64,000 nt of DNA from the NCBI GenBank assembly GCA_028015205.1, contig CM051519.1, positions 79,443,539 through 79,507,538 of the forward strand, given 5' to 3'. A model generated the notes under the pieces. It made no database searches, was not told where the DNA came from, and saw only the letters and a list, made by a program, of their open reading frames with translations. A program made the translations under genes and the position numbers. Every line of letters begins with the position of its first letter. The first letter of the stretch is position 1. Source of the stretch: Mytilisepta virgata. Taxonomy: Eukaryota; Mollusca; Bivalvia; Mytilida; Mytilidae. Shown in pieces: positions 1 to 12,784 of the stretch.

Positions 1-21
1 GAAAGTTGAAAAATAATAAAG

Positions 22-160
22 CAATTGTAGCATGTTGTTTTCGGTCGATACTTGATTTTATCGCATTGACCAAGAATAACAATATCGACCTCGGACTTCG
101 TCAGTGTTCTTGGTCAGTGGGATAAAATCATGTATCGACCTCATCAACATGCTATAATTG
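22..160. mobile_element. Foldback MITE-like palindrome
   Basis: Two arms of roughly 50 bp are inverted copies of each other. The left arm runs from about 22 to 77 (includes AGCATGTTG, GGTCGATAC, TGATTTTATC and TGACCAAGAA) and the right arm from about 108 to 160. The loop is about 30 bp. If the outer TA dinucleotides are the target duplication, the element proper runs from GCATGTTG (30) to CAACATGC (152). No coding capacity is visible. This architecture fits a non-autonomous DNA transposon of the TA-target (mariner-like) class; the class is inferred. Confidence 0.7.
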
Positions 161-3100
161 TATATTACGAAAGACCTGTGAATATTTATTTGTAATATAA
201 TTGGTATAGAATATTAAATGGAAACCGTGCATTTTAATACTAGACATGGCAATAACTCCATATTAATTTTATGACCTCTTGTGAAAAGAAAACAGAAATA
301 AATTAGCAGCTTGATTTTGAGAATAATTCCTTGTCAGAAACTGGCATTAAATGAAATTACAACGATTGTTGTCTCGATATATTGATTCCATTTCCATTTT
401 TCTGTAATATTTGAGAATGAACTTGCAATTTTCCCTATGTTCACTTCAGTAGAACATTGTCTCCCTGACGCTTATAACCTTACGTAAAAAATCAAGACTC
501 TTCATGACTCCGTAGAAATTCGATTCCTTTGTCCTTAACGTTATATAAATGATAGCTGTTTTTACGCCCCTTTGGTATTCTGTGATTTCTGAAAATGTTC
601 AATAGGTGACAGCAGAATTGTAAATAACAAAAGATAAATCGAAGGACAAATAATAAAGGCGTTAAAGGAAAAACATCGTGGGAATAAAAAGCACGATTAT
701 AGTATACAAAGTTTTGATCAGTTTCAACAAATAAAAGGACAAATTACAAAAACATCTATATTTGTATTCATTTATGAATGGGATTGCTAAAATTGAAAAC
801 ACATTTTGTTTATTTGTTTAAAACGTTTAATTTCCCGAATTGCCTACGTATTTTCAGAGGTATTTCATTTCGAAAGTACGTCAACCTTATAAATCTGTTG
901 ATACGTGTCGTAGATGTAGCACATTGACAGTCTTCTAATTAATGCAAGATGAAAATGTAGAAATATGGGATATTCGTCAATGGAAAGCAACTAGGGGGTC
1001 GTCGTATGGTCTTCAACATTGGCCAGTTTTAAATTTTCTGCAACGCTAGCAATATAAACAAAATTAACATGTTGAATAGCTCTAAAAAGTCAACAATATA
1101 AACACGGTAAACAACAAAATGACATACCAATCAATCAGCGATACCTGACAAACAGAACCCTGGACACAAAATAACATAAAAGAACATAAAACACAAAACA
1201 TAAACACAACAGAGTCAGGATACAATGAACAGGGGTGGAGATAAACCGGTTTTACGGGTACCCAAACCTCCTCCTTATCTATCCTCACACGTTGGTGTAC
1301 AAAACGTACTATAAAAACCAATACAGAATGATTACCAAAAATATGACAGCTTGCCAGAACTACAAAAACTGATCGGAATGAACATTATTTAGATAGCAGT
1401 GCCAGAATGTGCTCGTTTCAACTGTAAATTTAGCTAAGACTCTCATAGCTGTCGGTCGGATATAAACTACTTTATTATTTTTCTATATAAATCTATTTTT
1501 CTATTGGAATAGAACATGACACATGACAAATTTAAAAATTTAAAAAACATGCATAGCATCTATTAAACGAAATGAGTATGAAACGACACTCCTATAAAGG
1601 GTTTTATGAGAGAATAAAACATTGACAATGAAGGTAAGGGTTGTCGCAGAGGACAAAAGGGGCGCAGCACACTAATCCATTCTCTAGCTAGATGTCCTGC
1701 TACTAGGGTCTTGTTTGGCTTCAGAAAAAACGTCCCCTTGCACTACAATACACACTAAGATATTGATGGAAGAATTTATTAATATCCTACTTGGTTTTCT
1801 TTCACCAGGAAGCTGAATATACGGAACGGACAACGGAATTGTTATTTTACTTCTAAAGAATCTTAAAACATAATCTACATTTTGATTCCTTTATTGCAAA
1901 TTACAACTACGTCTAAATGAGTTATCTTATCGAACACTTTTGGTCTGGATATTGAAAAATAAACTCAGATGCATAAATTTCGTGCGTATGGTGCACATTT
2001 CTGGATTAATCTTCATCAGGTTCGCTTGTTACCAAACTTTTGGAAAAATTTCTGACTGCTAATCAAGCAATGCATATTTTAATTATCTTCCTGAGCAGAT
2101 CTGTTCCAATTCATATGCAGAATGAAGGGCTACGATGAGTTTATCAAATCCAAATATCAGACCTGGGGGTTCTTAAATATCTCAAACTGCAGTTATCCTC
2201 AAATTTAGCCTCAAATCTAATACAACAACAAAAGTCCTTGATTCGAAGAATACCTCCAGGATTTTAGGACAATCTTAATGAAACCGGGCCTAGGAGTCAT
2301 TTTCGAAGAACGTCACATTCATGATTTTCATTCCGGTTATCGTATCGATTTTCCTATAAACCGATCTTTCACTGTGTTTAATATTTTATTAAGGGGGGAG
2401 GTTACAGTGAAATAATGATTATATGATTATTTATGTCTGCTATATTATAATGTAGACAAGCACACCATCACGGAAATTCATATAATAATAATACAGACTG
2501 TTTCCATAGTACCCAAATGTCCTGCCAAAAGAAGGATCGACAATTGCAACACAGATTGATGGGAATCAAAATGTAATAACATCCTGCCACATAAAAAATG
2601 TTCGTACCTAAACAAGTACATCTTCATAATAGTTGAATATCCGGTCATGTTATCTTAAAGTATCAGCTGTGTTATCTATTTTGATGTTTACATTTTTCCC
2701 ATTGAAATGACCTTGTAATATCATTATTTATGAATATTTTCAATACGAAATTGTCATTTTCACTGAATTAAATGTATAATGTTTTTATTTCAATATACCC
2801 ATACGATTCGTCTATCTCTCCCCCTCTTTCCAGTTTAAACCAAGTGATTTAAGTTGATTGTGATGTTCTTCAATGCATACTTTGTATGTCTGTTTGACCT
2901 ATTGAATGTCTCTATTATTTGATTTAGACGCTTTTAAGTGTTTAATTTTTTTTTGCCTTACAGTCGGTTAAATGAGTGATTACAAAACATCTTTAATTCT
3001 ATTACACTAAGGTTTGAGGTCAATGGAACTCAGAAATTATTCCATGGAACTGTAAATCTGTTTCATTTAAATTCTATACTCTCTGACTCCCAGTAATAAA

Positions 3101-5100
3101 ACGTGAAATAATATCGTATTATACTATCATGTTAATCACATTAGAAAATTTAGGTCATTAACTAGATTGAAAAAAGTATTTTTATGGACAAGAATATCTG
3201 AATTGTTAACATTTAAAACTGCTCAGAAGAACTTTAGTATTGCATAAACATCTGTGGGGACTTATTTCTAATCTGACTTTTAATATATCTTTTCAAAAAC
3301 ACAGTATCTATAATAACTCAACAAACAAAACTGAATCGCCCTTTTATGTATTCATTTGCTTGGCAAATGCAGACGAATATTAGTAAAAAAATAATATGTT
3401 TCTAGCTAGAAATGATTTGTTGATCATAATGGAATCAGAAAGATTGGATTGGATAGTGCATCTCGTCCGGAAATTAAAATAACGAAACCAAGCAATTGTA
3501 ATTTGTCCTTTGTTCCCTGTTTTTGTATATTTGCCTACAAAAAAACATTTTGCAACTTTCTACCGCAATATATTGTTTCATAAACAACCTCAGAATATAA
3601 AGTTATTGGTAAGCGTCAATGAAATTACAAGGCATACAATTGAACAAGGAAATATTATTACAGTGGCCTTCAACCAGGGTTACCAGCCCAATCACAGAGG
3701 CACTTAAGTGTCCAATATACATTGAATTAAACAAAAGTAACTAACCTAAATACTAAATAATCAGAGTAGACACTAAATTGCCCTATAAAATTGAATTAAA
3801 AGAAAGTAACCTACAAAATTAACTAAACAGGGGATACGATGAAATGAACAAATAACAATTACATTGACATATTCCATGTATTGAGAAGATTAAACGAGAT
3901 AATACTGATGGATTATGTTTTTATATGACTACGTTGTATTAAACGCCGTTGGCGACTAGAGGAAAATATATATAGGATTTTATTTCACTCTGAAATCCAG
4001 GTATTTAACAAGAAACACTGTAAGAAAAAACAAAATTGGTGTTGTTTTCTTTGAAATAATTATAATTTGTAGCAAGTTAGCAATACATAAAATCGGTGAC
4101 CTGCCTTTAATCAAAGTACAAACAGGTTAAGAATCCTAGATGCATGTTTTATAACGTCCAATAATTAAGGCATTGTAAGGACATCTAAGCGTCACATTGT
4201 ATTGACAGTATGATCAGTTTTAAAGCTTTTTCTTGACAGTTGGTTGTGAAAAGAATATGTCATATAAATGTTTATTAATTATTGTTGAGGTTGAAGAACG
4301 CTTGAGAGTTTTTAGTGTACTTGTACTTGAGATCTTGTTATAACAATTGAATTATACGTTTGTAAATCATACAACTCAAAATATTAATTTTGGTCTGATG
4401 CTTGGCTCACATTTCATACTATGTAACAAATCACCGACAGAAAACTCAGTTAATCAGAAATAAAATTCCTGTAATTAAAACAAACTTTCCCTGCGGCTTG
4501 ACATCTGATGATTCTAATTAAAATATATATGACATGTTGTTAAACCGAATCATTTTTAACGTCCTTATTTCCTCACAAGCAGTAATGAATACCCGAATTA
4601 TTTTTAGATTAAGAACGACAAAATCTTTGTTATTCTATCTTATTTTCTTTTCTGATTTTTATAACAGTTTACATTGCAAAAGCATTATTTTTTGACAAAT
4701 AAATTATGTATGTTGCGAAACAGTTCATACGACAATAGAATACGATGAAAATGAATGAAAAAGTTGAGCTGTTAAAATGGACAAAGAACAACTTAAATGT
4801 ACACAAGACATAAGTCGAACAAAGCCAAATACAAAATCATAAAAAAAACAACAAAAAAAATTTTATTTTTATTTTTTTCATTTTTTATTCTTTTTCTTTT
4901 CATTCTACTTATTTTTTTATTCATGTTATTATGATCTTGTTCGATATTCCAACAAAAAATGACTGATACTCCTGAAATCACAATTTTAGACTTGTTGTAA
5001 AAATGGTTTCCTTGCGCAGCAACTGGTGTAAGAATTTACATGTAACGACGAACTTTAATATGTTGTAGTAAAATAGTTCATTCTATTAAATAAATTCTAT
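161..5100. other. AT-rich intergenic DNA, no gene seen
   Basis: No convincing coding exon is visible. A 79-codon minus-strand reading frame at 1082-1321 lies in A/C-biased sequence resembling the tails of the RT element found later in the window, and is probably repeat-derived. Short frames at 3510-3707 and 4793-4981 are low-complexity and I do not call them genes. An A-rich then T-rich stretch lies near 4840-4920. Confidence 0.5.
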
Positions 5101-5164
5101 GATAAAAATTTTAGTAGACGAGATGTGCACTTTTTGTCGATTTATTGCACATTATTTGTGTTGA

Positions 5165-5300
5165 AGGTTTGAAATGTTGAAAACAAAGACAATTGCCCAA
5201 ATCTCTGAAGAGCAAATTAAATGCCAAAATAACAAAAGGGTAAACCCAAAACCACCTAATGACAGAGCTACGCACACGGGAGATATTCCTTCTTTCACAA
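5165..5300 (-). repeat. Dispersed repeat family D, degenerate copy
   Basis: The stretch with AACCCAAAACCACC followed by a GACAGAG motif and a GGGAGATAT motif resembles, in reverse orientation, the family seen at 17664-17880 and 42812-43060. The shared landmarks are GGTTTTGGCTTT, CTCTGTC and AGTATCTC. Similarity is judged by eye and this copy is diverged. No coding function is implied; this class of repeat is common in mussel sequence. Confidence 0.35.
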
Positions 5301-6890
5301 CTTTTTAACATCTTTGTCACAGTAACCTTAAAGTATTGACTTGGAGTCCACCAGCAAAGGAAGCGACTCTGTGGTATTAATAGATTCCACAATGAAGATC
5401 ATATAAAAATATTGTAATGTAAAGAAAACACGAAAAGGACCTGGCAGGTTAAAATTGTCAAATGCCCATTACAGAGGTGAATATCTTCAACAAGAACAAC
5501 GTTTCAACTGAAATCAAATGCACTGTTATATAAAACGTAATATTTGATCCTCCTTAAAACCAAGCTTAATTCATCGACCCTGGATAACATATTATCTTGT
5601 TGCAATCGTTAATTATGACATTAAAAACAGTTTATGGTTTAATACACACATTAACCAATGTAATCGACCGTATTTGACTTACGATCAAATATATTTCAGC
5701 AGACGTAATGGCTTGAATCCTCACTGTTAAGGATTTATTATACAATTTAACAGACAAGCCTATGATAAATCTATAACGATAAATATTTTGTTTTCACAAC
5801 TACATTGGAAGGATAATTTTATAAATCACAGTAAAGTAAAGTTGTCATTTTTAAATTGATAAAGTTTAACAACCTTTAATGACGCGTGATTACTCGAAAT
5901 TGTCGATTTTTTCTGACCAAAAGTGTCAATGCAAAAAGCATAACTTTATGAATTTTGTCACAAGACAGATTAAGGTGACAGATGTGGTGTTAATGTACAC
6001 GACAAACTAACGCATGCAATACATAATCATAATACATATATAGCAAGTGAATTGTACTTTAGTTGCTGTTGTGCTATATCTTGCATTTGACATTTCTTTC
6101 TATGGACAAAAATGCGGCGTTTATTATTTAATGTTTCCGTTACTATAGGAAAAGCTAACATTTGATCGAGTTTTTTCTCATGCATTTATCGTTAGTAGGA
6201 ATTAGACTAATTTTATTGTACACAATACTGGAAAATGATTTAGAATTTTGAATAACGGTGAGAAAAAAGGGAGTAGCTTTGAAAATTATGTGGACTTGAA
6301 GATATGATTCTTCATTACTTCTTAACAAAACTGATAACAAAGAATCAAGTATTTTGTTAGAGGTAAGGCAGATACGCCAGTCAGAGTCCAACGATAGATG
6401 CATTTACACCGAAAAAGAACTCATTCAGATATAGGTTTTTTTTCCATGACAACTTTGATGGACGCGTGTTTTTTTTATGTTTAATATTTCAATATTTACC
6501 ATTTGCTCCCTTTCTTTGGCCTGTTTCTTTATCTTTTCAAAACAGATTATTTCTCAAAGTTATCTCCTAATTTTCATATATTGCAATACCGATAATGTCC
6601 AATCAATAGACAATTTGCCATTTAACAAAGATACCAAAAACATTCGAGGGAGTCTCTTGTCATGATTTTACCATGAAATCAGGCTTTATAGACCACTCCC
6701 CAAAATTTTAGTTCAGCTATCAATGAGGTGATATATATAGTGATTCTCCCATTGGATCATTTAAAAAATCTAAAAAAAACTAAGTCCATTTTCCCTGATT
6801 TTTTTTTACTTTTAGGGTAATTTAAAAACATTCTAATTCCTCCAAAAATTGATGTAACCTGGTACGTGTGCTCTCAAGATTTCTTATGAT
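5301..6890. other. AT-rich intergenic DNA, no gene seen
   Basis: No exon, RNA gene or repeat array is recognised here. Short frames of 60-93 codons on both strands have composition typical of random AT-rich DNA. Confidence 0.45.
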
Positions 6891-6893
6891 AAT

Positions 6894-7106
6894 GTGCCAT
6901 TTTGTGGTCTTAAGACATTTGACAGATCCTATCCTTCCGGAGCACCTGAAGACATTCCCGAATTTTTGTGGGAGTTCACATTGCTTTTGTTTCTTTGCTG
7001 TCTTGTTCTAATTTTGTTTGGTTTATTGTATGTTTTTTATTCTTTTATTTACAATGTACTTATTTATCCTTTTGGCGTTTTTTCTAAAAGCAAATTTTTG
7101 CTGTGA
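6894..7106 (+). repeat. Diverged RT-element tail (SGAPE-type)
   Basis: The frame contains YPSGAPEDIPEF followed by a hydrophobic stretch with CCLVLILFGLLYVF. The same order (SGAPE, P-F, then a hydrophobic LVLSLLFSGV-like run) occurs in the RT-element tails at 23178-23489, 28557-28805 and 34900-35100. This is therefore a diverged, 5'-truncated copy of that tail and not a host gene. Orientation is plus. Confidence 0.6.
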
Positions 7107-9290
7107 ATATCTACCCCTTTTGAGATGACAGTGAAATGGTTTTGGTTCTGAGTGTACTTCATGGCGACATCCAAAACAATACAAAAGGCTCAACAATTGA
7201 TCAAAACTACCCCTGATCTTTACAGATAAGAATTATTAGGTTTTATGGTTATGTTTGCTGTATACCATCATTTACGACAGGAAAGAGTAATATATCTAAA
7301 CTTAAAGTTAAATATTTATGAGTGAAAGAAAAAATTGAAAGTGGCCCTATTCATTTGGCTGATCTTCTTTTTTTAAACGTGAAATGCCTTTTAAATGAAC
7401 CCAAGCAAATGCAGTCTATGAGTGTTTTTTCGATTGGACAAGGACTAATATCACTTTATGGCCATTTTTGTAACATAAAAGTGCTGGCTATATATTCTAC
7501 AGTTAAGAATAGGGGAATCCCAGGATCATTCTACCAAATTTATGTTGCAATTTAAGTGGTTCAGTTTTAATTTAGCAAATTCAACCACACAGCAATACAT
7601 CATATTGATCACCTAAATGTCCTTTGGGAGAAGACTATTTCAAGTTGCTCAGAGAATGTGAAAAGGTTATAGTGATGACACATATGAGGTTTCTAGGAAG
7701 AAAATTATTTGAAATTTGAGAAATGTCTTCCGACTAATCTCCGAGTTTTATATTCAGTGTACTATGACGTACCACGACAAAAATTCATTACCGTGTGATT
7801 TCAAAGGAATTTGACCAGTGATACATGTACAATGAAGGATGTAGTGATTCAAGAGGAAATGTTTTTTCAGTTATAATCAGTGGTACTGAAATAACCCGAA
7901 TTACGTTAATGCAAATAGTAAACTAGGCCGGATTTGTTTGACGAAGTGACAATAATCATAAATTCTTAAAAAGACGGCTAGTGTGATCAAAGCCTAGAAA
8001 GAATATGACCTTAATACTGGGTGGTTTTATTCGAACGTCAAAATAACACAGATTTTTATGTTTTAATTGAAATACCAGAATAATACGGTCAATTAGACAA
8101 GTCGTTTTGATCAGTCACATGGAAATGTATAGGGAAATTTAGTCATTTTCAAAACAAATTGCACAACGCGCCTGCAACTTCCTTAGTTTAAAGTACATGT
8201 TGCTTTAATATTATGTCGGTTTAAACTCAGCAATATAAAAGTACGTTTTCATCGACTTTATCAATTAATGTTTGTTGGAATTGTTCGTAAATTCCGATTG
8301 TGTTCTTAAGTATGAGACAACAAATAAATAATCTATTTCCTATTACACTGTCAATTATACTTTCAGCCAGAAGTTGGTGTCATGATAATGAATGCCATTT
8401 GCGAGCTAAGAAGAAGTAACATTTTGTGTTTTATGAAGTAAATTTTAACTGACAAAATTTGCCTGATTATAATTAATGTATGCATATATTCTTTTAGCTT
8501 TAAAAAGATGCAAAAAACATTAGATATATGTATTTACGTTCAAATTTTAAGAAACATTGACATATCTATATGCTTCTACCTTTAGAATAATAAGTCCATG
8601 TATTTTCATTTATTCGTAAATGCGCATGATTAATGATTCTATGCTCTTCGACAAACACAAATTTGGTATGCAGTTAATTTTTGCCTTTTAAATTAAAACG
8701 ATGTTTATTCTGTAAAATTTAGTGAGGCTGAACTTGGGTCAGAAAATTTTAAGATAAACGGAGTCCAAATATAGGTTTGTTAGGGTTATAGGATGCACGT
8801 GTGTTGCCTGTCTTCTGAAAAAGTTGGTTAAAGTAATGCTATTTATATCAAATTATAGACATTTTGGAGCTGATTTCTTTATTCTATACGATTGACATTT
8901 TCTGTAATCATTAGTTTTTCTTCAAAATGTTTCTTCATTTTAGAATTATTCTTTATAGTGTAGAATTTTATTATTCTCTTATTTTTCGTGTTGTTTTTCC
9001 CTTGTTTGTTTGTCCTTATCCACTGAATTTATGATTGTTTGATTGCCCTTCGGGCTTTCTTCGCCTTGAATCAGTATTTGAACAGTTCTATCATTTCAGC
9101 AATGAAAATTCATGTACTAGCCGAGATATAATATATCCTAACCATTCTACCCAAAACGTTCTCTGCTAAAATTCAGAAGGATTTTATATCTGTCTAAAGT
9201 CATGTCTTTAGAAAAAAAAATGTAGTCTTAAGCAATTTTGATTGTCATCTGGGTGAAAAGGGTCATATTGGGTCAGTTTAATACTTTATT
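7107..9290. other. AT-rich intergenic DNA, no gene seen
   Basis: A 77-codon frame at 7322-7555 looks slightly more protein-like than its surroundings (includes GPIHLADLLFLNVK) but matches nothing I recognise. It may be part of an old repeat. Nothing else stands out up to the SINE-like relic at 9.3 kb. Confidence 0.4.
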
Positions 9291-9299
9291 GAGTGTGTA

Positions 9300-9480
9300 A
9301 CAGTAGAGCTGATTTTTCTCGAAAACTTACCTACCACAACAAACAGGAATGGAGCACGGAACCTTTCGTACAGTAGTCCACCGCTCTACGAACTGAGCTA
9401 AAGGAGTACACCACTGGTGGATCTAATGGGTGGTGTTTATACACCTATTACGGTTCTATAGCGTTAATCGTACACTAGGG
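9300..9480 (-). mobile_element. tRNA-derived SINE-like relic
   Basis: Read on the minus strand, the segment carries TTAGCTCAGTTCGTAGAGCG, which matches the D-arm/A-box of many tRNAs. About 40 nt downstream is GGTTCCGTGCTCCATTCC, a degenerate T-arm/B-box. No proper acceptor stem closes, so it is not a functional tRNA. The segment around TGGGTGGTGTTTATACACC and TTACGGTTCT resembles sequence at 51270-51390, so the two look like members of one tRNA-related SINE family. Confidence 0.55.
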
Positions 9481-9559
9481 AAGCCCCGTTGCACTCCCCC
9501 ATCTCAAGAGTCATTATTCTACGATTGCGACATACCAACCTAAACCCATTTACACAAAT

Positions 9560-9760
9560 GTACCAACTAACCCTTTTTGACAACCATAAAACAGCTCAAG
9601 GCTATCAATGGGTCTTCAACAAGACTAACAAAGGCTAGAGGTTCCTGACTTGGGACAGCCGAAAACCTGCAGCGTGGTTAAACATGTTTTGTGAGATCTC
9701 AACCCTGCCCCTATACCTCTGGCCAATGTGGAATAAACAAACAAACAGCGATACACAAGG
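9560..9760 (-). repeat. Dispersed bivalve repeat (family G)
   Basis: On the minus strand the order is: a GAGATCTCACAAAACATG region, then TTTAACCACGCTGCAGG, CTGTCCCAAGTCAGGAACC, and AGCCTTTGTTAGTCTTG. I recognise this arrangement from repeated sequence in mussels. Two overlapping reading frames here (9625-9849 minus, 9691-9873 plus) are by-products of the repeat. No other copy is seen in this window, so the call rests on general knowledge. Confidence 0.4.
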
Positions 9761-9873
9761 TAAAACTCAGTTCGAAAGATGTCCGAGTCCGATGTAGTCC
9801 GATGTTTAAAAGGGTAACAGAAGAAACTAAGCAAAACGGCAATGATCAATATATAATAACAAAGGACTACTAG

Positions 9874-11043
9874 CAGTTACTGACATGCCAGCTCCAGACC
9901 TCAATTAAACTGATCGAAAGATTTTGTCTATATCATATATAAAATCAGCAACAGTCCCTCCCGCTAGGTGTTTATTATCATGCCATCATAAATTACACGA
10001 GAAGAACATAACCCGTATCATGCCAACAACTGGTTTTAGAATAAATGTGTTTATTTCCGATGCAAAGACCCTATGAGTGAACCAATATTCCAAAAAATGC
10101 CATCTTTAATGACTTGACAACAGTATCGTAACTATATCCCTTGTTGATAAGTCTGTTAAAGGGTTTGGTTACCTTTTAAGGTGAATGACGACATTTTTGT
10201 GCTTTGTATAGAATATGACCATAAAAGATGGGAAATACCCAAACATATAAGATGTTGTACCTTTTTACATACATATACCACATTTATAGTATTAGGAACA
10301 AGTAAGAAATTGTATAACTAAATAATATACACAGCCATAAACAAACAATTCGTCCAAAAAGGTAAATAGTAGCTGTAGAACAAATTACGTTTTGTCATTT
10401 TATAAGTGGATTATCTCCCCCCGAACTTAAATACGATGATGGAAAGTCCTTAATCCTTTGAAATAATATAGATAAATTTGAACTACAATATCCTATACAT
10501 ATATTAGGTAACACATTTGTAACAAGCTGTGACATTTTAATATGAAATATGACCTATGTGGACTTAACAATAACTGTATATTTACTTTAAACCCTGTGAT
10601 AGTAAAATTGTGATTTAAACGTTTACTCTATCGGAATTTGCAAAGAGTTAGTTCTGTCAATTGCGTTTCTTTTATAAAAAAATGAACGATAAGATGTATT
10701 TTCAGTCGTTCCACACTTGGAATAAATACTTAATGGTACCAATTTCAGTGCACTGCTAATGCATGTTGAAAATTCATGTCATCTTTCTGGTTAAAAATAA
10801 CCAAACAAAAAAATCGTTCACTACGATGGATTTTATTCCAGATTTGAAGAAATAAATTGTTGCATAGCCAGAGAAAAATCTTAAAATTAAAAGTTTGTAC
10901 ATTCAATCATTCTTTCTTGTTAAAGCAAATCTATAAAATAGATTGCATCATTTGTTTTTGTTAAACGAGTTCACTAGAAAATTGGAATATTAAAAGAATA
11001 AAACAACGTGTTACTATATTTTGAAAGTACCTTTAGTTGTTTT
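9874..11043. other. AT-rich intergenic DNA, no gene seen
   Basis: No coding or structured feature is visible between the family G repeat and the GATATC element. Confidence 0.45.
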
Positions 11044-11045
11044 TA

Positions 11046-11547
11046 TGGCAAGCCGTTTTACTATTTATTCTGACTTATATCTAATAAACTTTATAAGATA
11101 TCTCATATAGTTAATAAGATATCTAATATAATTTTCTTTATAAGATATCTTATAAATTATATGAGATATCTTATAAACTATATGAGATATCTTATAAACT
11201 ATATAAGATATCTTATAATATATATGAGATATCTTATAAAGTATATAAGATATCTTATAAAGTTTATAAGATATCTTATAAAAACTAGATTATAAACTAT
11301 TTGAGATATCTTATAAAATATATGAGATATCTTATATAAAAAATATTTATAAGATAAATTTTATAAACGTTATGAAATATCTTATATAGTTTATGAGATA
11401 TCTTATATACTTTATAAGTTATCTTATAAAAACTAAATTATATAAGATATCTTATAATTATATGAGATATCTTATATATTATATGAGAAATCTTATATAT
11501 TATATGAGATATCTTGAAGTTAGAATAAATAGTAAAATGCCTTGCCA
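11046..11547. mobile_element. MITE filled with GATATC palindromes
   Basis: The ends are inverted repeats of about 31 bp. They begin TGGCAAG on the left (11046) and on the reverse complement of the right (ending 11547), with about three mismatches. Both ends abut TA (11044-11045 and 11548-11549), the target duplication of mariner-like elements. The interior is almost wholly a degenerate array with spacing of mostly 20-35 bp, each unit centred on the palindrome AGATATCT inside TATAAGATATCTTATA or TATGAGATATCTTATA. I count about 15 intact GATATC centres plus about three altered ones. There is no coding capacity, and it should fold into many alternative hairpins. Confidence 0.8.
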
Positions 11548-11549
11548 TA

Positions 11550-12780
11550 GTTTTTACTTGTAAACTTCAGCTATTTCTGACATAAAAATAAACCATGAGC
11601 ATGCGTAAAACACAAAAATCAAATTTAATGGATTGATTTAGGCAGTTCTATTTCATAACTTTAGTTTGTACAGTATAAAGAATGTTTGTGTCCGCTTTAA
11701 ATAATTGTCTTTGGTCTATCTGTCATTGACTGTATATAAACACGTGGATAATGCAAATATTGCAAATTTTTAAACTTTACACACAATTTAAGATAAACTC
11801 ATATGTTTATTACATTTGCATACGAAGCGCTTCCTTTTATTGGGGGTCATTCAATTACATTTATAATAACAGCTTTCCATTTCATGATTACAGAATGCGA
11901 ATATAAACTAAAATAAAATTTTCTAAATTTGGATTTAAAAGTATTATGATAACTTCTGAAGTTGAAAGGGTTAAAATGTCAAGACCTAAAGTGCATTGTG
12001 TTAATGATTTTTTTCCTCCAAAGGTATCTCTTCGTTGCCGTCCAACGTCACAGTACCCAAAAGCCGACCAGGTCTTGATCAATTTAGTCACTAACCCATT
12101 GCATCTATCAAAAAATTCAAATAGAATATTTTTACTGCTGTTGTGGGCCTTTGTGTTTTTCATATTTAGTTTGAGCCCTGACTTTACGTGATCTTTGTAC
12201 ATGATAAGTGAATGTAACAATATTGCAACTGTGAGTGAATTGAAAAGGGGATCCAAATTTCGACCAGTTTTGTCATTATTGATAATAAAAGTGCAGGAGT
12301 AATCGAAATGTCGCTATGCTTTATCATCAAATTTTTTGGCTGTCAATGTCATAAAAATCACGGCGGCCTCACTGTAGTGCTACATGTACTTACGGTTCAT
12401 TCTCACTTAGCCAACATTTTGAAAAATGATAATCTCACTTAGCCAACATGTCAAAATTAACAAATTCTCACCTGATCAACATTTATTGTCACACCTGAAT
12501 GATTATAAGCTATAGTTTCTTCAAAAATTTAAAATATATAATACTAAAATATGTTAATCAACATATTTAAAAACATATATTTTTAGAAAACATTTAAAAT
12601 GAATTAATTGTATTTAATAAATTAATCAAATATTACAAAAATGTAATCAGGGTTTGATTGTATGTTATTTCAGTCAATTAAAACTATAAATTTTTATTAT
12701 TTAAAATTATTTCAATACTTTACTTCAAACTACTTGGGAGGATAACATAGCAATTGAGGGATTGGGTACAACACTTTAAA
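11550..12780. other. AT-rich intergenic DNA, no confident gene
   Basis: A 122-codon minus frame at 11888-12256 is the longest here, but it has no motif I recognise and overlaps an 81-codon plus frame. From 12400 the sequence is strongly AT-rich. A short imperfect repeat with the words TCTCACTTAGCCAACAT occurs twice near 12402 and 12434. Confidence 0.35.
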
Positions 12781-12784
12781 AACA

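Noticed and set aside
9360..9430. Functional tRNA gene on the minus strand
   Set aside because: The D-arm is good, but the acceptor stem does not close and the T-arm is degenerate; a SINE/tRNA relic fits better.
11888..12256. 122-codon minus-strand frame
   Set aside because: No recognisable motif, overlaps another frame, and no splice or promoter context; possible but unsupported.
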